The position numbers and the translations under genes are program-made. Below the pieces are notes generated by a model. It worked only from the letters and a program-made list of their open reading frames with translations. It had not been told where the DNA came from and made no database searches. From NCBI GenBank assembly GCA_036937835.1, contig CM072863.1, forward strand, positions 22,287,501-22,351,500: DNA of 64,000 nt, given 5' to 3'. This document shows, in pieces, positions 12,601 to 25,774 of this stretch. The first letter of the stretch is position 1. Each line of letters opens with the position of its first letter. The stretch is from Pampus argenteus (taxonomy: Eukaryota; Chordata; Actinopteri; Scombriformes; Stromateidae).

Positions 12601-12884
12601 TGACTCAGCAATTTCATTCAGCAAAAGTCTGGTCCTGGAGGGACTGGATGCGCCTTGGATTTTCAGCATCACATGACTGAATGCAAATGAAATAACAACT
12701 GATAATTCATTTTTTAAATAATGTTTTACTGTAACAAGACAACAGTCTTCCTGGGAGTAATACACTACTTGAATTGAATCTGTATATTATGTCTCTGGTG
12801 AGGATGGTGATGTCATGAGAAAATTCAACATCCTCTCGGTCTGAAAGTATTACGGTAAGTACAGAATAGTGGAACTCAGACAGG
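9617..12884. other. Intergenic; no supported gene
   Basis: Contains short simple repeats, such as AGCCT and AGCAT units at 9738-9790, and AT-rich sequence. No ORF carries a recognisable domain. It lies just beyond the presumed klf15 3' end. Confidence 0.55.
9738..9790. repeat. AGCCT/AGCAT pentamer repeat
   Basis: Four AGCCT-type units are followed by AGCAT-type units, a short pentanucleotide tract. Confidence 0.8.
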
Positions 12885-12901
12885 ATTGTTTCTTTTAAAA
12901 T

Positions 12902-12907
12902 TTTATT
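12902..12907 (-). terminator. Candidate klf15 polyadenylation signal
   Basis: TTTATT on the plus strand is AATAAA on the minus strand. It is the first such hexamer I found downstream of the klf15 stop and would give a 3' UTR of about 1.7 kb (12885-14612). The assignment is inference; no transcript data are available. Confidence 0.35.
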
Positions 12908-14612
12908 TGTAAATGCATCTTTGATAGAACAAAGAAAAAATATATATAATATATTCATATGTACTGAAACGTTACGTTATGTACACATTTAGGGTTTGCA
13001 CTAGAAATCTTCACAACCACTGATTTGTGTTTAAAGATACGATATCAGAATAGTCTGTGTGTTTCCTGGATGCAGCAATGTACACTCCTGCATATTTACA
13101 TACATTCATAGGATGCGATAAAACACCTGTGTTCACACAAGCATTAAAAATTCAAAAATTGAATAAAAAGGAATGATGTACAATGTTGTGTACCCCTGCT
13201 TGTTGTCGCTCCGCATACATGAATGACACACGGACGGCGTTGTTACACCCTTACATATTCACAGCGGGGTGACGGACCGAGCGAACAATGGCCGAGAGCT
13301 ATTAGGGCTTTAGAAAGTGACAACACCTGTGACGTGGCCTCAAACAGATGTTGTTGTGTAGTTGTGTATATTTCCCAGAAGCTCATCCTCCTGGTAGTTC
13401 AGCACCATAGTGTGTAGTGTGTCCATTGATGTCGCCTCACTGTATTGTATTGTATAGATAGTTGAGGCCAAAGGCTTCTCAGAGTGTTCCCACTAACAGG
13501 TAAAGCAGAGTTGAGGCAGCTTTTGTGTCAAGTTCTCAGCATAATAACAGCTCAAATGATAATAGCAGACTGAGACATTCAGCTTTGTGGCTGTGCACTG
13601 ACTGACGTGGGCCATATTTTGATTATTGGACTTGAAACAGTCGTTGAACACCCCATTAAAACACGGATCACCGAAAAAGCACGATTTCCAAAATCATTTG
13701 GCTCTCTGCGAAGGATTTTGTGGTAAAGTAAGGCCAGAAAAGCGATACAAATAGGAGACCGGAGCAAGTAGGTACACATGACTTAGCTTAATAAAAACGA
13801 CAACAAAGTGAACATTTAACACTGATTAGAAGGCTGATTTAACAATCACTTTTTCATCTGTTTTTGCATTTCTTGTGTTGCTTTGTCATTCTCCCGCTTC
13901 TTGTGTCTCAGCAGGTTTACAAAGGCGCTGTCCTTAGCTTATCGAGATCATGCCATCAGTAGTTCATGTCCGCATAGTACAACGTTCTCGTCCTGTGCAT
14001 CAACACCAATATGAATGGCAAAGGTGTTATTCATCGTTTTGTCAATGAACCGTGGGTGCAATGCAGCAAAAAACTGGGACAAAGCTTTCAGAGAAACCTC
14101 ATGGGAGAAACCTCTGTGGACCCCAGGAAGAGTAACTACTAATCCAGTAGTAGCAGGTGGAGATCTGAATGAACGTCAATCCGACTTCCTTAACTTTGCA
14201 CAAGATGAGGAATGTCCAAGACATTGGCAGTTTTCAGGAGGATAAAAGGCAGTTGTTGCTCTCCGGGTAGAATGGACACGCACGGCCCAAAAGCAATCAC
14301 ATAATCCAGAGCGAATGAAAATAAGATTATCAAGTCTTCTGCTGAGGCAGGAGAGTACAACACAGAAAAGCAACGACCTTTAGCTGATTACAGACAAGAC
14401 GGTAAGTGTGTTGGTTTACCTTTGTACAATAAGAACACCCACAGACTGCTGAAATAAAAATTGCTTCCACTCACACATTCATATTGGCTTGATGATGCTA
14501 CAGACATTTGCACACACACCTGTAGGCACACACCCACACCTTGCTCCCTTGGACTATATATATATATCTGTATGAGAGTGACCGCAGCGTTCCCAGTGAT
14601 CCCAGCGGGGCG

Positions 14613-17600
14613 TCAGTTTGCCGAGCGAACTGTCCGGCTGTTTCGTGGAAAACGGTGGACTTTGATGTGTTTTGAAAGGTGGTCACTGCGGGCGAACTTC
14701 TTCTCACACACGGGACACTGGTAGGGTTTGACCCCCGAGTGGGAGCGCCGGTGTCGCGACAGCTCGTCTGACCGGGAAAACCTGGGAGGAAAAAAAGAAA
14801 AGATTTGTTATACATTTTGGCAAAGACAGATTCAAACGCATATCATGTGACTTAGACCTGAGTCACGGATCTGATGACTTTGGAATTGACTCGATTAAAT
14901 AAATAAAGATGTGCAGCTTGACTGAAATTTTAGATTTTAAAATTGAATTTTAAATGTAATCATTCTGTTGAGCAGTAAACCTCATATTAATGATTTGTAC
15001 ACAAATACATTTTGAAAGTGTTCAAATTATTCAAATATGTATTAAATAACTGTACAAAACTCAAGTATTATTTGGGCATCTATCCTGTAGAAGCCATTAT
15101 AAGGTTCAGGATGCAGACTCCACCTTTATGTTTTACGACTTCATCAGGATGCAGCCAATCACATGTCTTGTTGTGATTGGCTGCGAGCAAAATCATTTAA
15201 CTAGTTTTTTTTTCTTAATCTGTGCAGAAAGAATCAAATGCAGGTAAGACTGGAGGAGTTTCGATACTAGTTGAGTAATTTTAGTCAAAGGTATCTGGTA
15301 CCAATACCCAGCCCTATCACGCAACTCAAACTGAGTCAATGCTTGTGATCAGTTTGACAGCAACCAACCACAAGAAGGAGTCAAAGAACACACCAACACT
15401 TTATCACATTCAGGTAAGCAAACTTTGGGCTTTCTCTGGTTTAAATGACAAATGACTGAAGTTCCTCACCAAAAGGCCAAAAAAGGAAATGTTGTCTGGT
15501 TTAAGTGCTCTCTGTAGCCTAAGATCATCTGTAAGGTAAAGAAACCATCACTAAAATCTTTCTATCACATGTGGATGGTTTGTTTTTATAGTTCAACAAG
15601 ACCAACAGAGGAGTAAGAATCTAGTGCGGCGATCACTCTAAGTCACATCAATTTCAGCTGTCAGAATCTCTCAGTTAAACATATATTTCATTCATATCAG
15701 TGTTTTAAAAGTAACACTGCTTGAGACTTGCAAAAACAACTTGGTCCCACCTGTGGAGAAAGTGAATGCAAAGCCCTGATTTAAGGGTGTGTCTCAGGTG
15801 TGTGTAGTTTGGTCAGCATGCTCCACATGTGTCAAACCAGAAACTGTTTGCCTTGGCTCATCTGAACAAGCAAATAAGATTTTTATTTTTAGAGTAAACA
15901 TTTCTATGTGCGCATTAACAATAGTTTACAGCACCAAAGTTGACAACTGCCTAAAAGCTTGATTTTTTTTTTTTTCCAAACGCCTTTCAGCTGTTGTTTG
16001 TTATTCCCAACATGTATACAACGGCTGCCGAGGCCAGAAATGTTCTCACCAAGTCCATCAGATCTGTCATGGGCGAGACTGCCTCACATGTCAATGCTAC
16101 AACTCATATTTGCCTGCAACTCATTTTCAAAAAGCAAAACATCGCCGAGGGTTAGCATGCGAGTGAAACACTACTTGGCCTGAGCTCCAGGGATGACAGC
16201 TCCAGGGCTTCTTCCAGCAACCTACTTCTCTGAAACTGACTCTCCCAAGCCAGGCTCTGCATCCCAGATGTTACACAGCTGACCTGACAGGATGATGAAT
16301 CGGTACAATCGCACTCTGTGATTAGGCAGCAACACTTGAGAGGGAGAAGCAGAAAAACCCCATTGTCCTCTCCGTCATATGTAGACACAAGCTGCTGCAG
16401 TAATAGACATGATGAGGTTACCTGCAACATCTGACAGCAGTTTACACAGGAAGACACTGCCAATAAAATCATTCCAATACCATCCAAACTCTACCCCATA
16501 CCTGCTAGGAAAAAAAATCCTTTGAAAACAGTAGATTCAGTTTACACAGTGACTTGTGTAATTGGATCGGTTAAGTCATTTTCTGCCGCCCCCTTTCTAG
16601 AAAAACAACAGGGTACGTTAATGATCACAATTAACACTTTGGCAGCACACGGTCTCCACTAATAATGAAGCCACAGTTAAAAAATGTTCAATGTTCTGTC
16701 TGGGAACAGTTCTGCCAATTTTATCCACAAAAAAATAAAAAATAAAAAAAAATTATTAATTACTTCCCAGATGATGAAAAACTACAAATTGTATTGGGAG
16801 AAATACAAGTCAAGTTCTGACAGGATAGTTTGTCTCTGCCTGCCACAACATGAGTGAATCAGATCGACCTGATCGGTCCTTACATTTCTTTTCATTTTAA
16901 TATTTAAAAAAAAAGTGTTTTTATACAACTATAAGAAAGTACTGAGTGGGCAAAACCTATAGAAGTCTGCCAGGACACTAAGAAAGTAATATAATAGGAC
17001 AGTAAAGAGGAATATAGGAATGAACACAGTTTAAACTCTGCTGTGCCATATTCTCTTGATATGGTCACCTCACAGTAGGATTTCACTGTGGGTGCCAGAG
17101 CTCTCCAACACCACCTGCGGCTATAGACGCAGGATATATTTACTCCAATGTGGAGCAGTCAGCATCATCATTGCAACATGGGTGCGGAATGAAATTTCAT
17201 CTTTGATGATGAAAGAGGCCAAAAGACGAACGCTTTGCTAGTAAAGTGTGTGCAGCCAGGTCCGGTCAACACACCGTTTTATACAGATGGTTTAATCTTT
17301 TTTTAAACAATCTCACACCATCACTGCTATTCTGCTTTGGATCTGTTGCTATGTGAAATGACATAAACTATCACTGGTGCAGTGACAGGATTTATAATAT
17401 TTTATCCACTTTTAGTCCCAGCTGCACCAATTGGAAGTTTTCTCTCTATCAAAGGGATTTGTTTTTATTTCATGTTAGCTAAAGCTGTTTTTTTTATGAA
17501 ATGGTTGCATAACTGTTTCGTTTTTTCCCCCCAGATCAATAAACATCCATAAATGTTACACACTGATTTTCATTAAAAACCAGGGTTGGTACAGGAAGGA

Positions 17601-20218
17601 AAACAGTCGACCCTGTGCCGACCTCTCTCAATGACCTTGAAAGAAAATGTTCTGCTCTGCATCCAGCATGAGTTTAAGTGTGAAAATATATGCGAGTTTC
17701 TTTTTCCTGGTTAAGCATTCCTCTCGTGTGTGGGCACAGTACTACCCAGGAACGCCTCCAGGGAGTCCCCGGCTTCATTCCTCCTAAAGTCAGCCTGAAA
17801 GACTTCAGTAACGCCACCTAGGCCTGACGATATCACGCTCTCTGCACAGCATCCAAGGGAAACACTCTCTATGTACTTGTGTGATTGAAATAGAAAGGAA
17901 TACACTCAAAAAGTTTGTCCCATTGGTTAACATAACAAGAAGCAAAAATCTAGAGCTAACTGGTCACTTGATAGACGCAATCGTGTTGTAGATTATTAGT
18001 AAAACTGACATGATTGTATGAGGATATGATTGTTTTGGAAAGCAGGCGCTACTTTCCTTGCTCCCATAGGATCGGTGGATGATGGAAAACTGTTTAAAGC
18101 TCTGTGTGCTCTAAAGTCGACTCCTGCGGAATGTAGCGAACCCTTCAAAAATTCAATGATGTCGTACAGTATAGGATGTTGGCGCAAAATCGTGGCGCAG
18201 CGTAGGAAGTGACGTATTTTGCATGACTACTGACTAATCTTGATAGACGCAATCCTGATGATAATGCTAACTTTTAATCTGTCATTTAAAAATAACCAGA
18301 AATGATGAAGTCAGTGCCTTTACTGTGCCAACATATAGAGCTTTAAAACAAAAAGTCCCCTCACAGAACAAGAATGAATGCTGCTACGTGAAAAAGAAAA
18401 AAAATGGCTGCAGACTAGCTAAGACTAGCTAAGTAGCATGCTAACGTCAGTAGATATCTCTGCAACACAATACATAGATTTCTTTGACAAAACGTCAAAA
18501 CTTCACATTCTGTTATTATAGTAATTTTTTTAATGTTTTAAATTAAAATTCTTACATACATATTATATATTGCACATTTAAATACTGCCACGACTGTGCT
18601 AGATTAAGAATAATTCAGGTTTTGGATCTATTTGTCATATAGCTACAAACTCCAATGGTTAACAGCAGTTAGATGGGAGAGATGCTAGTGTCCCGTACGC
18701 AGTACCGTGTACAGTAATCCCTCGTTTATCGCGGGGGTTACGTTCCGAAAATGACCCGCGATAAGTGAAATCCGCGAAATAGAAAACTTTTTTTTTTTTT
18801 TACAATTAGCAACTATTACATGTATATAAATACAGTGACTCATGTGTAGGCCGTTTCACTGCTCTTCAGACTGGGCCGCTGCATCCTGACTGCGCTCTGC
18901 AGTGTTCTCTTCTTCTGAAGCCCGCGGTGCAGGTGTGTTTGTTCGGGAGAAGAACATAGTGATAGGCAGCTGTTGTCGCTCTTTTTTCTTCTTTGCAAAA
19001 AGATCCTTGTACACCGACATGCCACCATCGATTACGTTATGTTATGTTTTGATACAAGAAGCGGGAGTGAGTTTTTAGCGAATCAGAATGCACCAAAAAA
19101 AAAAAAAAAATGCATTATGAAAATCCGCGAAATAGCGAATCCGCGATAAGTGAACCGCGAAGTGGCGAGGGATCACTGTATTAGCATGGAGCATCACAGC
19201 CATTGTGTTCTCTTTTTCAGGAGATTGATCTATCTGGATCAGACTTTCTTTGCACTGTAAATTTTGTTGTAAATTTTGCCGTGTCTGGATTGACATTGTT
19301 ATACATTTCTATACACGAGCCTGTCCTCTCAAAAGAAATGACAGTATAAGTTGGAAGCGACTTAACGACTTGTAGTGATATTTAAGTGAGATATGCCATA
19401 GAGCAGCCATAGTAACCATGACCTGGGGAAGTGACGGAGTTTAGATGACATCTATATAAGGTGACTTATATCCCCTACTGATACAGGGAATGAATAGATA
19501 GTTAGATGGCAGAAAGTGAGACACACTAGGAAAAAGTTGCACTAGCAGCAGGACAGCGCTGTTCCAGACTACCAAGCGGACATTTTTACCATCACGTTGG
19601 GACATTTTAGCCGTCACATTCGGTATTTTACTGATGTTTTATCACGTTTACTGATCATTTTAACCCAAACCATTATCCCTTCCTAACTCCAACTACACCT
19701 AACCAGACCTTAACCACAGCATATTACGCTCGTTCTGGAGTACAGGTACAGACGACCTATGTGCTTGTTTCATTTGGAGGACCTGTTGGAATATACAGTA
19801 TAGTACCACACTCTGTGTCTTTACATCTAGCTGTTCCCTCCCTGTTCCTCCTAGTCTAAGTGAGGAACCTTGACTGATCCCTCTCTTCCCTTTCACGCAG
19901 CGCGGCAGCCTGGACGTTCCTAGCCCACAGTCATGGTAACTATTCAACACTTGTCTTTGTTCACTCCACTTCCTCACTACTGCACTAATCAAGTGATTGT
20001 GTGCAAAACTGAAACAGGCCTTTTTTCCCACTCTATCTGCCTCTCTTGACCCTCCATCCCACCACCACCACTTTTTCTTCTGTCTTTTCTAAGTTACCCT
20101 TTGCTCCTCACTCTATTCCGCTGCTTCTTTTTTTTTCCTTTGGTCGGGCCCCTCATTTACCCCATCACATACAGTGGGTTACACACTCGCACACACAGAC
20201 ACAGACACACAGACACAC

Positions 20219-20285
<67 letters not shown>

Positions 20286-23200
20286 GCCTCTCTCTTTCTC
20301 TCTCTCACACACACACTTCTATCCAAACTAGATCCTGCCTTTTGTGTACAGACAAGAGCTCTTTGTTAATCAGAACACACAGCCTGGATTACTACTGCAC
20401 ACATTTCTGCTGCTCTCCTCATGTATTAGGACACACTTGTGCAGCATTACAAATACAGTACATGACTAGTGGCAGGTTGCCAGTTTGGTACTAAAGTCAA
20501 ATAGACCAACACAAAGCTTTTAAGGGGTATTACTGATCTCTCAGTATCTGCGTGCCAAAGCACAGTTTATAAATGCTCAAATGTTTAAGAGAACTCCTCC
20601 AAGACTGATCTCTGCAAGCTGCAGCAGGCAGAAGCCAAATTACGTAACAGCTTTCTGGTTGGGATAGTTTGGGACTAACGTGTTAATGCACAAGTAAATG
20701 TAAGCATACCATATGCACAGATGCAGGGCACATGGAAAACACACCCGTCGTGTCAGTGCTTGCCACTGGTACTGAGTGGCAAGTAGGGATAGTGAGTGTG
20801 TGTGTGTTCAGACCAATGGTCCTCCTGGTCTAATATTAATGTAATGGCTAACTGAACTGTCATTCAATTTCATTTCATAAAATGATAAGAAAAATATGAA
20901 TGCAATAAAATAAAAACCATAATCTTGCAAAGTGCAAACGCTAGCTATGAGGCCTGTATAGACAAGCCTTTACTGAAACTGTGCTTGATTTCTGTCTTCT
21001 ATGTACATATTTATTAATACAGTTGGTCACCTTTTATATCGATGATTCAACCAGTAGTTTCACATCCATCCAAAGTCTCCCAACTATCAGACAACTACAT
21101 ATTGACAATAGCTATTAAAGCAAATGCAGGCTTATTCAGACTTAATAATAAGAGCCACTAAATGATGAATGTCAAAATCGTGGATAAAGGTGAGGCTGTT
21201 TGCTATCTTTTATTACTAAAATTACGTCATAGTAACATTTACACAACAACCTATGTAAAGTCACGCCGTCAACTCAAACCCACGTTTTTCAATTAACTTC
21301 AACAAATGGCATGTTAGTTGAAACAAACTTGTATTCTGACTAAGGTGATTTAAACACGCACAATTCATTCCCAGTCCTTCTTGATTGGCTATATCCAAGG
21401 ACCCATAAGCTACGAACTAACAGTTTGTATCGGTCGGCCGAACTAATGTCCTCAGGAAAAGAGCCAGCTAAAATCTGGGCATCTCTGTGCTCAAGTCGCA
21501 CTCCATCACACACACACACACACATTAACACACACTGTCAGACTGATTAATGTAAAAAAGATGCTTCACTTTAATGAGCAAAGAAATTGCCTCGCTGATG
21601 AAGACATCCAAGTTCTCTTTCTCTGTTGGACACAGCAGGTTCCAAATTAGATCTTGCTGCTTTATACTTAGCTAACATAAATACACACACATACACACCA
21701 CACACACACACAGGCCCAGCAACTGCACAGCTGCCGAGTCTCAACAGGAGGTGCCCATGTTGTGCCCATGTGACTCCAGCCCTCATGCTCAGTCCCAGAT
21801 TTAGTTTACATCCGCAAAAAGAGACACCCCAGCTATTCTTGCACATCCCAGATATCTCACTGCCTGAAGTGTGATTGTGCAAGTAAACCTGTTTCTATTG
21901 CCACAGCCTCGAATCATTCCAATTAACACTTTGGAAGCAGCAAGACAGTCATTAAGAGCTCTTCAACTCCAGAGCTTAGTGAAAAGAAAAAGATTGTTTT
22001 TTGCTCAGCTTTTCTGTTATGAGTCTTTCAGTAACTGTTCTCATTGGTGAAGCATGTTCCTGGTATTCCACCAACAGTAACCCTCGATACCACAGTAATT
22101 AGCTATTATAAAATCGACTACTTCGTGGAAGAGTGCGTGGGTGGTTCTGGCTCTCCGGACCCTCTAACCATAGTAGCCGGTGCCAACAGAAGACATCCCC
22201 CCCAAAGCGACAGGTCAGTTCAAGTGTTAAAAAAAGTTAAAATCTTGGTTCCATTGAGCAACACAGGACATTTCCCTTTAACATACAATTACTTCTGCTG
22301 CTTCCAAATAGGTCACACTAACAAATAGGGGTTAAGCCCCATTAAATTATGCAGATGCACACTAGAGTCTGATGTTATTGTTCACATTCATGTAACCAGT
22401 CATAAATATGACTCACTCTCTGAGCCTAGTCTGGTAAGATAACAAACACATAAACATAAAAAGCTGCACTGTGAGTGTAGTGATTTTTTTTCATGGGCAG
22501 AGATTATTCACTCTGTAAGGTGAAAGTTTGATGTTGTCACTACCCACCTCCATCCACAGCCCTGCCAGTTGCAGGCGAAAGGCTTTTCCCCCGTGTGCCT
22601 CCTCAGGTGGGCCTTCAGGTGGCTGCTCTTGGTGTACATCTTGGTGCAGCCAGGAAAAGTGCATTTGTGCATTTTGATAAGATCCGCCACTGGGTTCTTC
22701 TGGAACTTCTGACCTCCGACAAGAATCCCTGATCCCTGGCTTACTGAGCTGTCCCCAAGTCCAAGAGGCTTGGCTGCAATGGGGACGGGAGCAATGCGTA
22801 CAAACTTTGAAGACATGTTCAAGCTGGGGGAGGGCAGGACGTGGGGGACCAAGGCAAAGGTCTGACCTTGGATGTTGACCAGTAATTGCGCAATTTTGAT
22901 GTCTGAGGCTGAGGCAGGCTGTGGTGGCTGGGCCACCGGGGTAAGAGCAGCTACAGTGGGCTCCTGCTTGATCTGAAGAGGCTGAATCTGTAGGATGACC
23001 GGCATCCCGCCATTGTTAGCACCACTTCCTGCTGATGAAGGTTTGTTGGCTGATGCCTTCTTGTCCACTGGGCTGGATTCATGTGTGGGGTTAACTGATG
23101 TGGTTTTGGTCTCACTGGAGTTAGCAGAGGCCAGGCCAGCAGTGCAGGTGGTGGGGACAGTTTGGTCTATATTCTTGGTCTCTGGCTCCAGCTTAGGCTC

Positions 23201-23791
23201 AGGGGACGTATCCCTGCACCACTCGAGGCCAATCTCAAGACCAAGAGTCTCCTCCAGTCCTACTTCTTCCAACCCTGGGCAACTCTCTCGGATCTCCTGC
23301 TTCATCGTCACCACATCCATATTCTCCTCCAGGAATTCTTCAATCTCTTCCAGTGTGGGCTGGAAGGACCCTCCAAGTTGTTCCTCCGCTTCCGCGTTGG
23401 ACCAGGTAAGGAAGTCAAAATTCTCCTCCTTCACAGGCTCACGTTTAGAAGGCTCATCTCTCTTTGAGTCCCAGAGGAAAGTAGATAATGGTATAGGTGC
23501 CACAGACCCTACTGCAGCACTGCCTAAAGAGGCCTGGGACAGCAGGTGGTCCAGGATGCTGTCCTGGCTCTCAGCACTAGAGTTGCTTCCATAGCTGGAG
23601 CTGAGCACCTGGGAGTCCGGGCTGGAGCAGGAACGAGGGCTGGACGACTCGCTCAGGTCGTCTTCCGAAAACGGTGACGGCATCACCTGGTAGGAGCTCA
23701 GGTCTGTCACCATGTCAGACAGCCGATAGGTCGGTGGAGAGCCACTGTAAGGAAGAAAAGTCTCCTCACTCACTAGGGAGTTATCCACCAT
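14613..23791 (-). CDS. klf15: Kruppel-like factor 15
   Basis: Coding exons are 22548-23791 and 14613-14781, 1413 nt and 470 aa (human 416). The split Arg415 codon (AG|G) joins the exons. KLF15 is a nuclear, zinc-finger activator or repressor at GC-rich and CACCC sites, with known roles in glucose, amino-acid, muscle and kidney programmes. Visible hallmarks are a Ser-rich acidic N-terminus (SSPRSCSSPDSQ, about 50-61), the activation motif PTLEEIEEFLEENM (145-158), the conserved block KIAQLLVNIQGQTFALVPH (from 299) and KFVRIAPVPIAAKP. Three C2H2 fingers follow (about 377-399, 407-429, 437-457), then the tail RFPRNSRTVRSAN. The ATG at 23791 has G at -3 and G at +4. The 7.8-kb intron interrupts finger 2. 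A start downstream is unlikely because the first residues match the family. Confidence 0.97.
17983..18238. mobile_element. 256-bp insert flanked by a 16-bp direct repeat
   Basis: The 16-mer CTTGATAGACGCAATC occurs at 17967-17982 and again at 18239-18254. A perfect flanking repeat of this length is what a target-primed retrotransposition leaves (SINE or truncated LINE). The insert has no terminal inverted repeats and no poly-A tail that I can see, and I do not recognise its family. A simple segmental duplication of the 16-mer is the alternative. Confidence 0.5.
18712..19178. mobile_element. Non-autonomous pogo/Tigger-like DNA transposon (MITE)
   Basis: The left end starts CAGTAATCCCTCG and the right end, reverse-complemented, CAGTGATCCCTCG. 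Both continue with GCGATAAGTGAA and CCGCGAAATAG motifs typical of Tigger/pogo ends (Tc1-mariner superfamily). The element is bounded by TA on each side (18710-18711 and 19179-19180), the expected target duplication. At 467 bp it is far too short for a transposase. A 62-codon minus-strand ORF inside (18840-19028) has no recognisable domain. Confidence 0.85.
20223..20308. repeat. (CT)n microsatellite
   Basis: A long, slightly interrupted CT tract preceded by CA-rich sequence (20190-20222). It lies in klf15 intron 2, where it reads as GA on the transcribed strand. Confidence 0.95.
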
Positions 23792-24016
23792 CCCTGGCTA
23801 GTGCCAAACTGCTGTCTCTTGTTGAACTTGAAGTCTGTGTTTTGGAAGATTTGTAAGAAAATTCCTTCTTGCTGGGAAAGTTAGGCCAAATAAACCCAGG
23901 TCACCAAGGCCAGTCCTCTCGCTGGGGTGAGATAGTGGAACACCTGGTGTTTCTCTCCCAGGGTGAAAAAGATGAAGGGTCTGGGAAACAAGGTCTCCAG
24001 CCAGGATAGCGTATGT
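23792..24016 (-). other. klf15: klf15 5' UTR part of exon 2
   Basis: A good acceptor (pyrimidine-rich tract, then TTTAG) ends at 24017, so exon 2 probably starts at 24016 and carries about 225 untranslated bases before the ATG at 23791. A 1.5-kb intron (24017-25478) separates it from the presumed first exon. Confidence 0.5.
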
Positions 24017-25146
24017 CTAAATAGATATAGACAGAGACAGAGAGAAATGTGTTATTCTTAATTAATCTAAATGAATCAAACAGAAAATTGGAGTGCAATG
24101 CATCTGGTTATGACATGCACCGGAAAGCTCAGAATAAAGTCCAGTAAGTGGCTTCATTTAGTGTGTTGTGACTTCTTATTTTCTATGGTGTTAATCATCT
24201 TGTCACTCCTTCAGATTTATCCTGCAACCCTTTATGACCCTTTATGCCATTATGCTGAGACAGACGCTTCACTGAAAATCCTTGTTTACATTTGTCATTT
24301 TTCTAAAAAACATTTTTTAATAAAAACACTAATAACTCCTACCCTTGCATTCGTTATAGCATTTCTGTTTGTCCTGTTATTACTGTGATTTTCTCACGAA
24401 TGGTTTAATTCTACGTGGTTTCATCTCCATAGTGTTCCTGCTATTTTAGTCATTTTTAGGTGACTTCGTTATAGCTTCTTTTATTATTGTTTTACTATGT
24501 TTTTATTTATAATATATATATATCAGTTAATAATTAATATCTATAGTTGTTTTTCATGAGGCTCAACATAAGTATGGTTACACTTTATAATAATTTTTAC
24601 ATTGTCCTGGAGTTCATAAATAGATTATTTTCCTGGAACAAGGAGCGTCGCTCCTATAGGCTCCTCGCTCCTTCCTCACCCCCCTCCTCCCCCTCCTGCC
24701 GCCATTCTTCCTCCCTTTCCAGGGCCCCCTCCATGGTCTGAGTGACCGAGAGTAAACCCGACCACAGAAGAAGAAAAAAAAAAAAAAAAAAACTGTCAAC
24801 AATATCAGAAACACCGCATGGGGCAGGCGGGAGCAGCGCACGCTCCTGCGCCGCGTGCGTAAATCACCTGCCCTGCTTGTTTATGGGACAATTAAAGAGC
24901 AATAAATCAGTCACCTCGCTGCCTCAGAAGTTATGATAAATATGTATTTTATTTATTTATTTATACAACACATCAGTTATCAGATTTATACCGCCGTACT
25001 GGCCACACTTTGACTCACTGTATATCATGAAGAGGAATGCTTCAGTGTCTTAATGACTAAAATGTGCATTCTCATACATCCAGCGCACTATATTTATATA
25101 ATATTTATATGTATTCACAGCTCGGCACGATTTCATACTTTTAGCA

Positions 25147-25185
25147 TGATAATAATAAATAATAATAATAATAATAATAATAATC
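25147..25185. repeat. (AAT)n microsatellite
   Basis: About 12 AAT units in klf15 intron 1. A second tract of the same unit lies at 25280-25308. Confidence 0.9.
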
Positions 25186-25279
25186 ACACAGCATCAGACT
25201 GTGCAGGCAGCGTGGATCAGAAAACTTGGAAATCCTGTCACATGGGCTCATTTCATATCCATTCATTTACATTGTATAG

Positions 25280-25308
25280 TCATAATAATAATAATAATAA
25301 TAATAACA
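25280..25308. repeat. (AAT)n microsatellite, second tract
   Basis: About nine AAT units, 95 bases after the first AAT tract. Confidence 0.9.
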
Positions 25309-25478
25309 ATAACACGGTGTTTTCCTGCCAGTCCTCCGCGCGGTGATTAACGCGTGAGTAGGTGCGCGTCTCCGCTCTCAACGTAAACATGTTTTCATCC
25401 AGCCTGCAGAGCGGATCCACGCTGCGCCCCTGAACACACCTACACAGCACAGACAAACAACACATCCTCCAGTCTTAC

Positions 25479-25645
25479 CTCGTTCACGCAAAGCAAGTAT
25501 AATCCCAATGCATAGAGCGCGGGGAGTGTTGTTTTCATCCGTTGCATCGGACGGGGCAGCCCGTCAGGATTTGCCCTTGAGACTGGCCGTGCAGCAGCAG
25601 CAGCAGCAGCGGCGGCAGCAGCAGTAACAGCAGCGTTGGTTCAGA
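25479..25645 (-). other. klf15: Putative klf15 non-coding exon 1
   Basis: A strong donor, AG|GTAAG, on the minus strand ends this block at 25479. The presumed transcription start is about 25-30 bases below a TATA-like element at 25672-25678. The exon contains a CTG-type triplet tract (25588-25634). The start is inferred from promoter elements only. Confidence 0.45.
25588..25634 (-). repeat. (CTG)n tract in the klf15 5' leader
   Basis: The plus strand reads GCAGCAG with GGC and GTA interruptions. On the transcribed minus strand this is an interrupted CTG tract of about 14 units inside the presumed first exon. Confidence 0.8.
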
Positions 25646-25671
25646 CTGGACTGAGCGCTCACTGAGTTGTA

Positions 25672-25774
25672 CTATATGACCGTCACATGACTGCCAGTGT
25701 GTGTTACAGGGTTACTGTAGTGAGAAATAAGAGGCTGCCGCTGAAGGCTCGTCCCCGCTCTGCAGCCTCATTGG
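25672..25774 (-). promoter_or_regulatory. klf15: Putative klf15 core promoter
   Basis: On the minus strand a CCAAT box lies at 25774-25770, a GTCACATGAC E-box-like motif near 25680-25690, and a TATA-like element near 25672-25678. The CCAAT box is about 95 bases upstream of the TATA-like element. The surroundings are GC-richer than flanking DNA, with GGCGG-type boxes at 25790-25810. Promoter identity is inferred from these motifs and their place just upstream of the strong donor. Confidence 0.4.

Larger units (their letters stand above)
14782..22547 (-). other. klf15: klf15 intron 2
   Basis: A 7.8-kb intron that starts GT (after 22548) and ends in CCTCCCAG (before 14781). It holds a pogo/Tigger MITE (18712-19178), a 256-bp insert with direct repeats (17967-18254) and a long CT tract (20223-20308). 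I see no further exons or nested genes. Confidence 0.85.

Noticed and set aside
20046..20494. Three overlapping plus-strand ORFs of about 76-107 codons made of Ser-Leu repeats
   Set aside because: Translation of the (CT)n microsatellite in klf15 intron 2.
22995..23594. 199-codon plus-strand ORF
   Set aside because: Lies exactly antisense to the klf15 coding exon and has no domain; a shadow of GC-rich coding sequence.
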